DNA of 55,555 nucleotides from a virus: the IMG/VR virus record IMGVR_UViG_3300005265_000014, positions 1-55,555 of that record. One strand, given 5' to 3'. The notes beneath the pieces were generated by a model. That model worked only from the letters and a program-made list of their open reading frames with translations. It was not told the origin of the DNA and made no database searches. Within the stretch, counting starts at the first letter, position 1. The number at the start of each line of letters is the position of its first letter. This document shows, in pieces, positions 24,199 through 32,685 of the stretch. Both the position numbers and the translations under genes were made by a program.

Positions 24199-24713
24199 TG
24201 AAGTTCACCACAGACTTCTACTCATTTAACCTAGACTTGAAGGGTTATCGTTTAGAGGTTCTTCGGTATCTACGTCAAATTAACGAGAAAGCTGGGCAGG
24301 TCTGGATAAAAACTGTTGTAAATGAAACCCCAATACCAACGTGGTCTGGTGCTTCCCGCGCCACGTTTCAAAAGCTGGCAACTGAGCTGGGGACCACGGT
24401 TCCGATTGGACCCATAAGAGCTAAGAAAAGCAGGGTCAGCATGGGGATTGCCTCGGCTTCTGGCAGCGGTGTGGAAATACGCGACAACGCTGCTGACTTG
24501 TATGTGGGTTTCACCTACGCAACCACACTACTGTATCTAGCCTACAACGAATACAACAAGGCTGTTGCTGGTCCTTACCCTCAGCCGTTCAGTAACAATG
24601 TTCGTTTCACTCCTTATCATTTTCAGGATAGGGCTTCTACTGCGTGGGGCGCTGTAGCAAAGACAGCCCGGTTACCAGACCCGTATGACTATTTAGACGT
24701 GAGGAAAATGTAA
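24198..24713 (+). CDS. Tail-region protein before the tape measure (171 aa)
   Basis: A 171-residue protein that overlaps both neighbours at TGATG-type junctions. The N-terminal helix (DLKGYRLEVLRYLRQINEKA) and later beta segments, with GIASASGSGVEIRDNAADLY and PYHFQDRASTAWGAV, loosely recall HK97 gp10-like neck proteins, which also act on tail completion. The position between chaperone and tape measure is unusual for that family. I call it a tail assembly protein without a firm family. Confidence 0.65.
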   Translation: MKFTTDFYSFNLDLKGYRLEVLRYLRQINEKAGQVWIKTVVNETPIPTWSGASRATFQKLATELGTTVPIGPIRAKKSRVSMGIASASGSGVEIRDNAADLYVGFTYATTLLYLAYNEYNKAVAGPYPQPFSNNVRFTPYHFQDRASTAWGAVAKTARLPDPYDYLDVRKM

Positions 24714-27700
24714 TGGCCAAACAGATTACGCAAAAACTCGGCTTCCAAGCTGGTGGAGCCATGCGCAATTTGGGCTCCCTCACGAAGAAACTTGAAGAGG
24801 CTAATGCAGCGCTGAGAACTTTCAAGGACACCGCAGGTGGAGCAGCCATTAGCGGCCTGGGTAAAGTTGATAAGGCTGTTGACAAATCTTCAAAGAAAGT
24901 CAATCAGTTTACAGTTTCTTGGGGCACAATGGTTCGTGTTTTGCAGACACAAATCATTGTTCGCGCTCTTGGAACTCTCATTCAATCCCTTCAAGAAGGT
25001 ATTGAAAGCGCTCACGAACTCGGGTTGGCAATCGAAGAAGTTCAAACAATCAGTGGCCGTGGGCAGACCAGTATGGCGTTGTCAAACGACATACTTGAGT
25101 TGTCTTCTGCTATCGGTAAAGCGCCGAAAGACCTTGCCGAAGGCTTGTATCAAACCTTGTCAAACCAAGTCGTTGAAGCTGGTGAGGCGTTGAACTTCAC
25201 TTCTGAAGCGGCTAAGTTGGCCACTGTCACGGCTTCCGACACCAAAGACGCTGTGAACGCCCTTTCATCTGTGATGAACTCTTACGGTATGGAAGCCAGC
25301 CAAGCAGGGAAAGTCTCAAGCAGCTTGTTCAAGACTGTTGAACTTGGTCGTTTGCGACTCGGTGAGATTGCCGATGTGATTGGTCGTGTCACCCCGTTAA
25401 CAGCGGCTATGGGTGTGTCTTGGAATGAGACCGCCGCAGCGATCGCTGTGATGACCCGTCAAGGTGTGCGAGCCGACACCGCCATCACTCAATTGCGAGC
25501 AGTGATGTCGAAGTTGATCAAACCCACTAAGGAAATGAAAGAACTGTTTCATAAGTGGGGTGTGAAAGACGGTAAGCAAGCCATCAAGACGTTCGGGGGT
25601 CTCCGTGGCGTTTTGAAGAAGATGGCCAAAGAAACAGGTGGTAGTTCTGAAGAGATGGCCAACCTGTTTCGACGTGTTCGCGCCATCGTCGGTCAAATGA
25701 GTTTGATGACTGACGAAGGGAAGCTGTTCGCTGATACGATGAACGAGATCGCAAGCGAGACCAACGCCGCTCAAGACGCCTGGGATATATTCGCCGAATC
25801 AGATGCGCAAAAGCTGACGCGATCTATCCAAGAGTTCAAAAACGTGATGCTGTCTCTTGGTGTGAAACTGCTCCCTGTCTTGAACAAAGGCATGGAAAAG
25901 CTGAACAGACTGCTTGAAAACTCAGTCAAGACATGGAAGGTTTTAACAGGAGGGATAAGCAACGCTGAGAAGGTAGTCAATACTTTCAAGCAGAAGGCCA
26001 AAGAAGCAGCGAAAGCCATCGAAAAGATGCGCAGCGACCAAGGCCCGACGATAGCGAAACAGTACGAAGATGCTTTGGCTTCTGCGGATAAGTATTATGC
26101 AAGTGTGAACAAGCAAGAACTCTTGCTAATGTCGATTCGTGACAAAGCCATCGAGCGAGCGACTCAGAGTTACAAAGACGCCAATAAAGAAATCGCTAAG
26201 TTCTTCCAAGATGCTGTTCGCGATCTTGAGAACTTCATAAAAGATTCAAGCAAGCGAATCGAGAACAACGCAAAGCAAGCGGCCAAAATCCAGAACCAAA
26301 TTGAAGACAAAATCTTGTCTAATAAACTGGAAGGCGCGAACAACTACTACTACAAGAAAGACCTTCTTGACAAAGCGTTAATGAAGGCGGAGCGCAAGTT
26401 CGCTGATCAAATGTCCAAAGTGGACTACACCAACAAGTCAAAAGAAGCGGCGTTGGCGGCGAATGAGCGGGCTTTAGAGATGGTGCGAAAAGCGCTGCAA
26501 AATGCTCGGAACGATAAAACTCAAGATCACACAAAAGATATTCGCCGTTATGAAAAGGCGGAAATCCACCTGATGCAACAGCGGAAGGGGGTGGTCGAGA
26601 AGAACACGGAAGCCATTAAAAAGCATCGAGATGAAGCGAAAGCATCTCTTGATGACGCTAAGAAAAACGCCAGCGAAATTGAGAAGGCTTTCAAACAACT
26701 GGATGACCTTCTTTCGAGCGGTGATTTATACAGCAGCGATGAAGGTGTTCGTAAAAGTGCCGAAGCGTTACGCGACGAGCTAAAAACCAAAATCATCGAG
26801 GCCGCCAGCGATACAAAGAACGGCAAAGCGTTATTGAAATCTCTTGATCTTGATAACACCTACACCAAACTTACAAACGGTTTGACCGCCGCGATGAACG
26901 CTGCTCAAAAGGATTGGGAAGCAGAAGTAGTAAGAGCACAAGAGGCATTTAACAAGAAAGTCATCCATATCCGTGCTCAGATTGATGCTGAAAACGTAAT
27001 CAAGAAGACTGGTCAAGCGTTAGGTGTTAACCGGGTCGAAGGTGAGACCGAAGCCGACTACGCTCGTCGAACCAACGAAGCTGCGATCAATATTTTGCAA
27101 AAACGTCAAGACATAGAAACCAAGGTGGCGGAGTCCGGCGTCAGAAATGCAAAACGTCGCGAGGCGGTAGAAGCCAGTTTGAAAGGAGTCTTCGCCGACA
27201 CCAACCAACGGTTAAGTGTTCTTCTTAACACTGAGTATCAAAGACAGATTGCTCTCGACAGGACGCAAACTAAGACGGAGGCACTAGACAAAGCTGAAAA
27301 GATATGGGCCTCGAAGTGGAGAAACAACGAATACTTTGGCCCGATGACCAAGATGCAAGAGAAGTTTCGTGGTTTTGTTGAAGATTTGAAAGAGGGTAAG
27401 CTAGTTTCGACAGAGGTGCTGCAAAACACCAACACCGAATTAGGAAACCTAGTCAAAGCTGGTAAGATACCTGTAGACATGGCTAATGGATGGGCCGGAA
27501 TACTTGTTGAGTTGAAGAAGTGGTCACAGGAAAACGAGAACATCAACAAGACTATGAAAGACATGCCAAATGACGAGGCTTTGATAGCCGCAAAGAATCG
27601 TTTGGCAGAGACTCAGAAAACTGCTGACGCTGAAAAGAGAACAGCCGACGCCACTAATCAGCAAAAGGATGCGGCTGCTAATGTTGCTCAGCAGATGCAA

Positions 27701-28213
27701 AATGTAAAGAGTGCTGCACAAGGTGCGAAGGAGCAGATTGAAGGCATCAACAGCAAGATGAAGGATGCCGCCAATAACGCAACCAGTGTTGGGGTCAATT
27801 CACAGGCTTCGGTCGGTGGTATCAGCGCAGCGGCTCGGACAGCGGCTGTGCTGGCCGCCAACATGGAGCGGGCCGCCGCAGCATCAGCACAAATTGGAAG
27901 CGGTGGAAGGGCGGCCACGGCGTTCCACGGACGTTTCTTTGCGGCTGGTGGGCGAGGCATGGATAAGATTCCTGCTTTCCTGTCGCGCGGCGAATCTGTA
28001 ATCAACAGCAAGAACTCTGCACGCTTCTTCTCTGAGATCAATGCGATGAATCAAGGCTCGAAACCTGTGTTCCGTGAGCAGGGCGGGTCGGTCACCAATG
28101 TTGGTGATGTTAACGTCACGGTAAAAGGCGGTGACACGTCACAACAAACTGTCCGAGAAATCGGGCGGGCTCTCCGACGGGAGATTCAACGTGGAACCAT
28201 CAAACTTTCCTAG
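24713..28213 (+). CDS. Tape measure protein
   Basis: A 1166-residue protein, the longest in the window and mostly helical. Residues about 60-360 match the minor tail/tape measure core: SWGTMVRVLQTQIIVRAL, ASDTKDAVNALSSVMNSYGM, VSWNETAAAIAVMTRQGVRA. Residues about 420-1010 are long coiled coil. The C-terminus has a Gly/Ala-rich segment (FHGRFFAAGGRGMDKIPAF) of the type often seen at the end of such proteins. At about 1.5 angstrom per residue the length would suggest a tail near 170 nm, a rule-of-thumb estimate. No transglycosylase or peptidase domain is seen. Confidence 0.93.
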   Translation: MAKQITQKLGFQAGGAMRNLGSLTKKLEEANAALRTFKDTAGGAAISGLGKVDKAVDKSSKKVNQFTVSWGTMVRVLQTQIIVRALGTLIQSLQEGIESAHELGLAIEEVQTISGRGQTSMALSNDILELSSAIGKAPKDLAEGLYQTLSNQVVEAGEALNFTSEAAKLATVTASDTKDAVNALSSVMNSYGMEASQAGKVSSSLFKTVELGRLRLGEIADVIGRVTPLTAAMGVSWNETAAAIAVMTRQGVRADTAITQLRAVMSKLIKPTKEMKELFHKWGVKDGKQAIKTFGGLRGVLKKMAKETGGSSEEMANLFRRVRAIVGQMSLMTDEGKLFADTMNEIASETNAAQDAWDIFAESDAQKLTRSIQEFKNVMLSLGVKLLPVLNKGMEKLNRLLENSVKTWKVLTGGISNAEKVVNTFKQKAKEAAKAIEKMRSDQGPTIAKQYEDALASADKYYASVNKQELLLMSIRDKAIERATQSYKDANKEIAKFFQDAVRDLENFIKDSSKRIENNAKQAAKIQNQIEDKILSNKLEGANNYYYKKDLLDKALMKAERKFADQMSKVDYTNKSKEAALAANERALEMVRKALQNARNDKTQDHTKDIRRYEKAEIHLMQQRKGVVEKNTEAIKKHRDEAKASLDDAKKNASEIEKAFKQLDDLLSSGDLYSSDEGVRKSAEALRDELKTKIIEAASDTKNGKALLKSLDLDNTYTKLTNGLTAAMNAAQKDWEAEVVRAQEAFNKKVIHIRAQIDAENVIKKTGQALGVNRVEGETEADYARRTNEAAINILQKRQDIETKVAESGVRNAKRREAVEASLKGVFADTNQRLSVLLNTEYQRQIALDRTQTKTEALDKAEKIWASKWRNNEYFGPMTKMQEKFRGFVEDLKEGKLVSTEVLQNTNTELGNLVKAGKIPVDMANGWAGILVELKKWSQENENINKTMKDMPNDEALIAAKNRLAETQKTADAEKRTADATNQQKDAAANVAQQMQNVKSAAQGAKEQIEGINSKMKDAANNATSVGVNSQASVGGISAAARTAAVLAANMERAAAASAQIGSGGRAATAFHGRFFAAGGRGMDKIPAFLSRGESVINSKNSARFFSEINAMNQGSKPVFREQGGSVTNVGDVNVTVKGGDTSQQTVREIGRALRREIQRGTIKLS

Positions 28214-28222
28214 GAGTTTAAC

Positions 28223-28717
28223 ATGAAAGCTAAGACGAATCTTCGTGGTCGCTTCATCGTGAAGCATTTGGACAAAGACGGTAACCTCAAGGGTGAATAC
28301 GAGTTCCCAAACGGGATCGTTGACGAGGGCCTAGACCATATTCTTGACGTAGCGTTCCACGGTTCGGCGCAAGTCGGCACTTGGTACATTGGTCTCGTTG
28401 ACAACAGCGGTTTCTCGGCGTTCGCCGATGCTGATACCCTGTCGAGCCACGCGGGGTGGTCGGAAAACACCGACTACACCGAAACCAACCGCGTTGAGTG
28501 GGACGAGGACGCTGCTTCCAGCCGCTCGATCAGTAACAGCACGACTGCTGACTTCTCGATTAACGCCAGTGGCAACCTGAAGGGCATCTTCGTGTCCAGC
28601 AACAACACTAAGAGCACCGGCAACACCGGTACGCTTTGGAGCACGGCGGCGTTCTCCAGCGTTGTTGCAACAGCAAACGGGGACACCCTGAAGGTCACGT
28701 ACACCGTGAGCGGCTAA
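28223..28717 (+). CDS. Conserved virion protein (164 aa), tail or capsid accessory
   Basis: The N-terminal half has FIVKHLDKDGNLKGEYEFPN and then LDHILDVAFHGSAQVGTWYI, followed by SSHAGWSENTDYTETNRVEW. This layout (a leading strand with NLVxxxGL-like segment, then a TWYIGL strand) is one I recall as a widespread uncharacterised phage structural protein. An AGGAG site lies just before the ATG. It sits between the tape measure and a tRNA gene. The function is unknown; the beta-rich make-up suggests a surface or tail component. Confidence 0.7.
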   Translation: MKAKTNLRGRFIVKHLDKDGNLKGEYEFPNGIVDEGLDHILDVAFHGSAQVGTWYIGLVDNSGFSAFADADTLSSHAGWSENTDYTETNRVEWDEDAASSRSISNSTTADFSINASGNLKGIFVSSNNTKSTGNTGTLWSTAAFSSVVATANGDTLKVTYTVSG

Positions 28718-28725
28718 GCCCCGCA

Positions 28726-28798
28726 GCCACCGTCGCCCAGTTGGCCGGGAGGTCGATTTGTAATCGACATGACGCAGGTTCGAGTCCTGCCGGTGGCT
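28726..28798 (+). tRNA. tRNA-Thr, anticodon TGT
   Basis: Acceptor stem GCCACCG pairs with CGGTGGC; anticodon stem GTCGA/TCGAC encloses loop TTTGTAA with anticodon TGT (reads ACA); T-arm GCAGG/CCTGC encloses TTCGAGT. The D-arm is GCCC with GGGA, weak at one pair. CCA is not encoded. It lies within the tail genes, directly ahead of the lectin-like pair. Confidence 0.92.
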
Positions 28799-28813
28799 CT
28801 TAGGAGAATTGAT

Positions 28814-29857
28814 ATGACATTACTGTGGGTAGATGGCTTCGAGATGTACGGTGCTTCAGGTGGTGCTGTCAATCCGTCCACCGGATTCAAGCAGAAGTAT
28901 TATGGGTATTATGAAAACCGTATTGACGTGGACACCAGCAGAACTGGCAGCGGTAACTGCATCCGATTTGATTCTTCGTCTACTCGCATAACCACTCCGC
29001 CTCTCACTACAAATCGAACACTTATTGTTGGAGTGGCGTTCAAAACCACGGATGTAAATACAGAAGATATTCTATTTAGTTTTCGACACCCTTACACTGG
29101 TGGCTACACTGTTGGCTACAACTGTTTGGAAGTAATGCTTGACAGTGGAGAGATCAAAATACTCCGCGCCAACACTCAACTCGGCTCCACCAGCAACCTG
29201 GCTTTGACGGCGAATACATGGAGGTATCTTGAAGTCAAGGTTTATTGTGACGACACCAACGGAACCTACGAAGTTAAAGTAGATGGCACTTCAGTTCTAA
29301 CAGGGACAGGAGACACAAAGTATTCGTCATATTGGAATTATTACTCAACTATTATGTTCCGAAGGAAAACGTCGAACCACTTGTGGATAGATGACTTATA
29401 CATTTGCGACGGAGCAGGTAGCGACAACAACGACTTTCTCGGTGATTGTAAGGTTCTTGAAGTTTTGCCTAATGGGGATGCTTCTGGTAACTGGACAGCT
29501 CAAGGTGGCGGCTCTCGTTATGTAGAAGTCGATGAAGCGGTACTGGATAACGACACTACTTATATTTCAAGTGATACAACAGGTGAGCAAGCAGTGTTTG
29601 ATTATGCTGGCGCAAACATTGGGTCTGGGTCAGTAAAAGGCGTGATGCTTTCTACCTACGCCAAGTTCTCTGGTATGACTGAAAAGCACATCAAGCACTT
29701 GACTCAAAACGGCACCGGTAACATAGTTGATGGGACCGCTCAACTGTGTCAAGAAGAATACATGGCTGTGACAGAAGTGTTTGAAGAAGACGCAGATGAC
29801 GCTTCTTGGACTCAAAGCACTATTAACTCAGCTCGCTTTGGCGTGGAGACAGTTTAA
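28814..29857 (+). CDS. Lectin-like (LamG/concanavalin-fold) virion protein, copy 1
   Basis: A 347-residue protein; the ATG after TAGGAG is chosen because a longer frame would run into the tRNA. The pattern MTLLWVDGFEMYG, then TNRTLIVGVAFKTTD, NTWRYLEVKVYCDDTNGTYE and LWIDDLYICDGAGSDNNDFL, is a concanavalin/LamG-type beta sandwich. The C-terminal third (VLPNGDASGNWTAQGGGSRY) is a second module. The next gene is a clear paralogue. Such proteins on virions usually bind glycans; a receptor or decoration role is inferred. Confidence 0.75.
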   Translation: MTLLWVDGFEMYGASGGAVNPSTGFKQKYYGYYENRIDVDTSRTGSGNCIRFDSSSTRITTPPLTTNRTLIVGVAFKTTDVNTEDILFSFRHPYTGGYTVGYNCLEVMLDSGEIKILRANTQLGSTSNLALTANTWRYLEVKVYCDDTNGTYEVKVDGTSVLTGTGDTKYSSYWNYYSTIMFRRKTSNHLWIDDLYICDGAGSDNNDFLGDCKVLEVLPNGDASGNWTAQGGGSRYVEVDEAVLDNDTTYISSDTTGEQAVFDYAGANIGSGSVKGVMLSTYAKFSGMTEKHIKHLTQNGTGNIVDGTAQLCQEEYMAVTEVFEEDADDASWTQSTINSARFGVETV

Positions 29858-29858
29858 T

Positions 29859-30890
29859 ATGACACTGTTATGGACTGAAGGTTTTGATGCGTTCGGGACC
29901 GCAACCGGCGCAGAGCCCGCGCCAGATGGCATCATACCTCGCAAGTGGGCCAGTGGGTCAAGCGAGAACTATACTGACATAGAGAATGGTTACAAAAGAG
30001 ATTATTGCTGGGAGCCGGGAGGGGCGAGATCTCTTTATACCCCGACGGGGCTGACGACCAACAAAACTTTGATCGTCGGTTTTCAATACAGCCCTTGGTC
30101 TATTGATAGGCCACAAGAAGGGGTGTCTTTCAACTTGATAACGCTCCGAGAAGGGACAACGGAAAGCCTCATTCTAAAACAAGTAGGCCCGTCACTAGAG
30201 GTGTGGAGAGGAAGCACACATCTTGACAGCTACCTTCGTTTGATGATGCGAGGTGAAAAGTGGTTTTGGCTTGAGTTCAAAGCTACTTGTGACAACACCT
30301 CTGGTAGCTATGAGGTGAGATTAAACGGTCTTACTATCATGTCTGATACAGGTGTTGATACTCAGGGAGGCTCTCAAGGTTATTGGGATAATGTGCGATT
30401 TGGCAATTTTAAGTCCAATGAAAAGATAGATCATCTTTATATTTGTGACGGATCAGGTAGCGACAACAACGATTTCCTAGGAAATGTCACGGTTCATACG
30501 ATCCGCCCTGACGGGGATAACACAAACAATTTCGCCACCACCACCAACGCTTCCCATTACCAAGCGGTGGACGAGGATCAAGTTGACGATGACACCACAT
30601 ATGTTGAAGACAGTTCATCTGGTGCTACTGAAATCTATACTTATGAGCCTACTGTCAATTTTACAACCGTGCATGGTCTTACAGTACACTCTCAAGTGAA
30701 TAGCGGAAACGCCTCTGTTACGTTTCAAACAGTAGTGGATTCAAGTGGCTCAACCACTACCCAGAACTCAACGATCAATACTTCCGACTACACGAATGAA
30801 ATGTTTATCGTTGAACAAGACCCTAACACCTCGTCGGCTTGGACCGCCTCAACCATCAACTCAGTTAAGGCCGGGATTAAACTTCCATGA
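29859..30890 (+). CDS. Lectin-like virion protein, copy 2 (paralogue)
   Basis: A 343-residue protein with the same order of motifs as its neighbour: MTLLWTEGFDAFG, TNKTLIVGFQYSPW, EKWFWLEFKATCDNTSGSYE, IDHLYICDGSGSDNNDFLGN and then IRPDGDNTNNF. The shared YICDG(A/S)GSDNNDFLG stretch shows a tandem duplication. The N-terminal sugar-binding loops differ much more than the framework, as expected if the two bind different ligands. It starts one base after the previous stop and overlaps the next start by 4 bp. Confidence 0.75.
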   Translation: MTLLWTEGFDAFGTATGAEPAPDGIIPRKWASGSSENYTDIENGYKRDYCWEPGGARSLYTPTGLTTNKTLIVGFQYSPWSIDRPQEGVSFNLITLREGTTESLILKQVGPSLEVWRGSTHLDSYLRLMMRGEKWFWLEFKATCDNTSGSYEVRLNGLTIMSDTGVDTQGGSQGYWDNVRFGNFKSNEKIDHLYICDGSGSDNNDFLGNVTVHTIRPDGDNTNNFATTTNASHYQAVDEDQVDDDTTYVEDSSSGATEIYTYEPTVNFTTVHGLTVHSQVNSGNASVTFQTVVDSSGSTTTQNSTINTSDYTNEMFIVEQDPNTSSAWTASTINSVKAGIKLP

Positions 30891-32305
30891 CAATTCGCCT
30901 CACCAATCAATACCTCGAAGTTCTTGGCAAAGAGAATCAAGACGGCGAGGTTAGAGTCACCCGCCAGTACGCCTCAATTCTTGTTGCGTCTGGTGGTGGC
31001 ACCACGCATAATGAGGCAGTCACACAGAATCTTTCTCTATCTTCAACAGCCATCGGTCGAGTCCCAAGCCAAGGTGTTGACAGCAGCTTGAACTTATCTG
31101 CCTCGGCATCCGGGGTAACATTCAGAGAAGAGCAAAACACCGCTTCTAATTTGTCTCTGAGCGGGACCGCCACGGCATCTCGAACTCGAAGTTTCTCTTT
31201 AAGCAGCACTCTTAATTTCGCTTCCCTCGGCGGCAAATCAGAAAACGCCGAGGGTTCCAGCACTCTTAACTTATCAGATGAACAAGTTACTCAGTTCTTG
31301 TTTGGTGACCGCACACCAGCTGGGAACGAACTTAACCTGACTCAAACTGTAACTACTCTCAGCTCTATCAATCCGACAAGCGACCTCGGGTTAAGTCAGT
31401 CGGTCGAAGTTCAAGCACCAATCAAACCAAGCATCGCCCATGTTCTTGGGTTGTCGCAGCATACCAGCACCCCTTACCATATGTGGGTGGAGCATGATAT
31501 ACATCTGACCGATCAAGGGCGGGTGCCAATCGTTTACACGTTCACAAGCACTCTCAACTTGACTGATGTGGCCACCATCTACACAGTTGAGCACACACTG
31601 AACCTAAGCGACTCTGTTACCTTTGGTCTGTCATACACGGCTTTCAACACTCTCAACATATCGCATGAGATGGAGATGACCGGCATCTTCATGCGGTCAG
31701 TCGAGCACACAAACATCCTGGGCCATGCGATGACTTGGTTTGAAGATGGCAAGTGCTTACGGAAACAGTATACTCCGTTCCAAGGTGAGTCTACGTTGAA
31801 CGATGACGTGACACCGCCAAAAGACGAGTTGCAAGATCCACAAGGCAACCTGAATGATAAGTTCTCGCTTTACATCCCGCCCCTCGGGGTGCCGACCAGC
31901 AAGGTAACACTGAGAAAACCTGAGCTGGACAATCGCGACCGAAACGCATACACACGGGTGAACAATGAAACCCGTGGTGGGAAGGTTATAATCTATTCTG
32001 ACCCGGACTGGCCAAAGGTTCGCACGATGATCGTCACTATCGTTGGTTTGTTAGAATCTGATGTTGACAATCTACAAACTTTTATGCTTAACACGTTGGG
32101 TCAAGAAATCGGAATCACCGACTGGGAAGGTCGGTTATGGAAAGGGTTTATCACTAACCCAAACGAAGTGGCTGTGCAAGATGGCAAAAAACAATGGACA
32201 GTCACATTCGAGTTTGAGGGTGAGATGCTTGACGTTGAGCAGCCCGACGGAGATGACGGATCGGAAATGAATCTTTCACATACAGTAACGGCGGTAATAG
32301 TATGA
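30887..32305 (+). CDS. Distal-tail protein with LNLS repeats
   Basis: Residues 1-35 are a short start segment. Residues about 45-275 contain some ten degenerate repeats around STLNLSD (SSLNLSASAS, SNLSLSGTAT, STLNFASLGG, STLNLSDEQV, HTLNLSDSVT). Residues about 310-460 form a compact domain: KVTLRKPELDNRDRN, then ITDWEGRLWKGFITNP and QWTVTFEFEGE. This C-terminal domain resembles the next protein as a whole. The last residues return to the repeat (MNLSHTVTAV). A ring-forming distal tail role for the C-terminal domain is inferred from position ahead of the hub. Confidence 0.65.
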   Translation: MTIRLTNQYLEVLGKENQDGEVRVTRQYASILVASGGGTTHNEAVTQNLSLSSTAIGRVPSQGVDSSLNLSASASGVTFREEQNTASNLSLSGTATASRTRSFSLSSTLNFASLGGKSENAEGSSTLNLSDEQVTQFLFGDRTPAGNELNLTQTVTTLSSINPTSDLGLSQSVEVQAPIKPSIAHVLGLSQHTSTPYHMWVEHDIHLTDQGRVPIVYTFTSTLNLTDVATIYTVEHTLNLSDSVTFGLSYTAFNTLNISHEMEMTGIFMRSVEHTNILGHAMTWFEDGKCLRKQYTPFQGESTLNDDVTPPKDELQDPQGNLNDKFSLYIPPLGVPTSKVTLRKPELDNRDRNAYTRVNNETRGGKVIIYSDPDWPKVRTMIVTIVGLLESDVDNLQTFMLNTLGQEIGITDWEGRLWKGFITNPNEVAVQDGKKQWTVTFEFEGEMLDVEQPDGDDGSEMNLSHTVTAVIV

Positions 32306-32685
32306 GCTTCATAATGAAGGCCCCTTACCCTGGGGTACGTACAACGACGTTGCTTCCTTCGCCTCGATGGGGAGACTCCAAAGCTCTGACAGCCACAGTC
32401 ATGAGCATGAGAGCTGTAGACGGTACTGTTTACACGTATGTCAAGTCAAGGGCGAATCGGAAGCGTTTTCAGTGGGACTTTGAAATAGCCCGCAACAAAG
32501 CCCTTGAACTTCGTGAGTTCATCAACTCCTATCAAGGCAAGTTGATTCAAGTCATCGACCACGACGGTGATACATGGATCGGGTATCTTCGCAACAACCC
32601 ATTCGAGTTCATGGGTGAGGGAAGAGCAGTCGGGTGGCCCGGTGATGAGACGATGACAGTTCAATTGGAGTTTGAAGAACGATGA
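32302..32685 (+). CDS. Distal tail-like protein (127 aa)
   Basis: A 127-residue beta protein with RRFQWDF-like strand pairs (RFQWDFEIARNKALELREFI, then LIQVIDHDGDTWIGYLR, then ETMTVQLEFEE). The same strand-helix-strand order is found in the C-terminal domain of the preceding protein, so these two may form a heteromeric ring or one arose from the other. It overlaps both neighbours by 4 bp. The placement between tape measure and hub genes matches a distal tail or minor tail L-like role. Confidence 0.65.
   Translation: MSFIMKAPYPGVRTTTLLPSPRWGDSKALTATVMSMRAVDGTVYTYVKSRANRKRFQWDFEIARNKALELREFINSYQGKLIQVIDHDGDTWIGYLRNNPFEFMGEGRAVGWPGDETMTVQLEFEER

Noticed and set aside
28769-28813. Longer start for the first lectin-like gene
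   Set aside because: It would run through the tRNA-Thr gene; an ATG with TAGGAG lies downstream at 28814.
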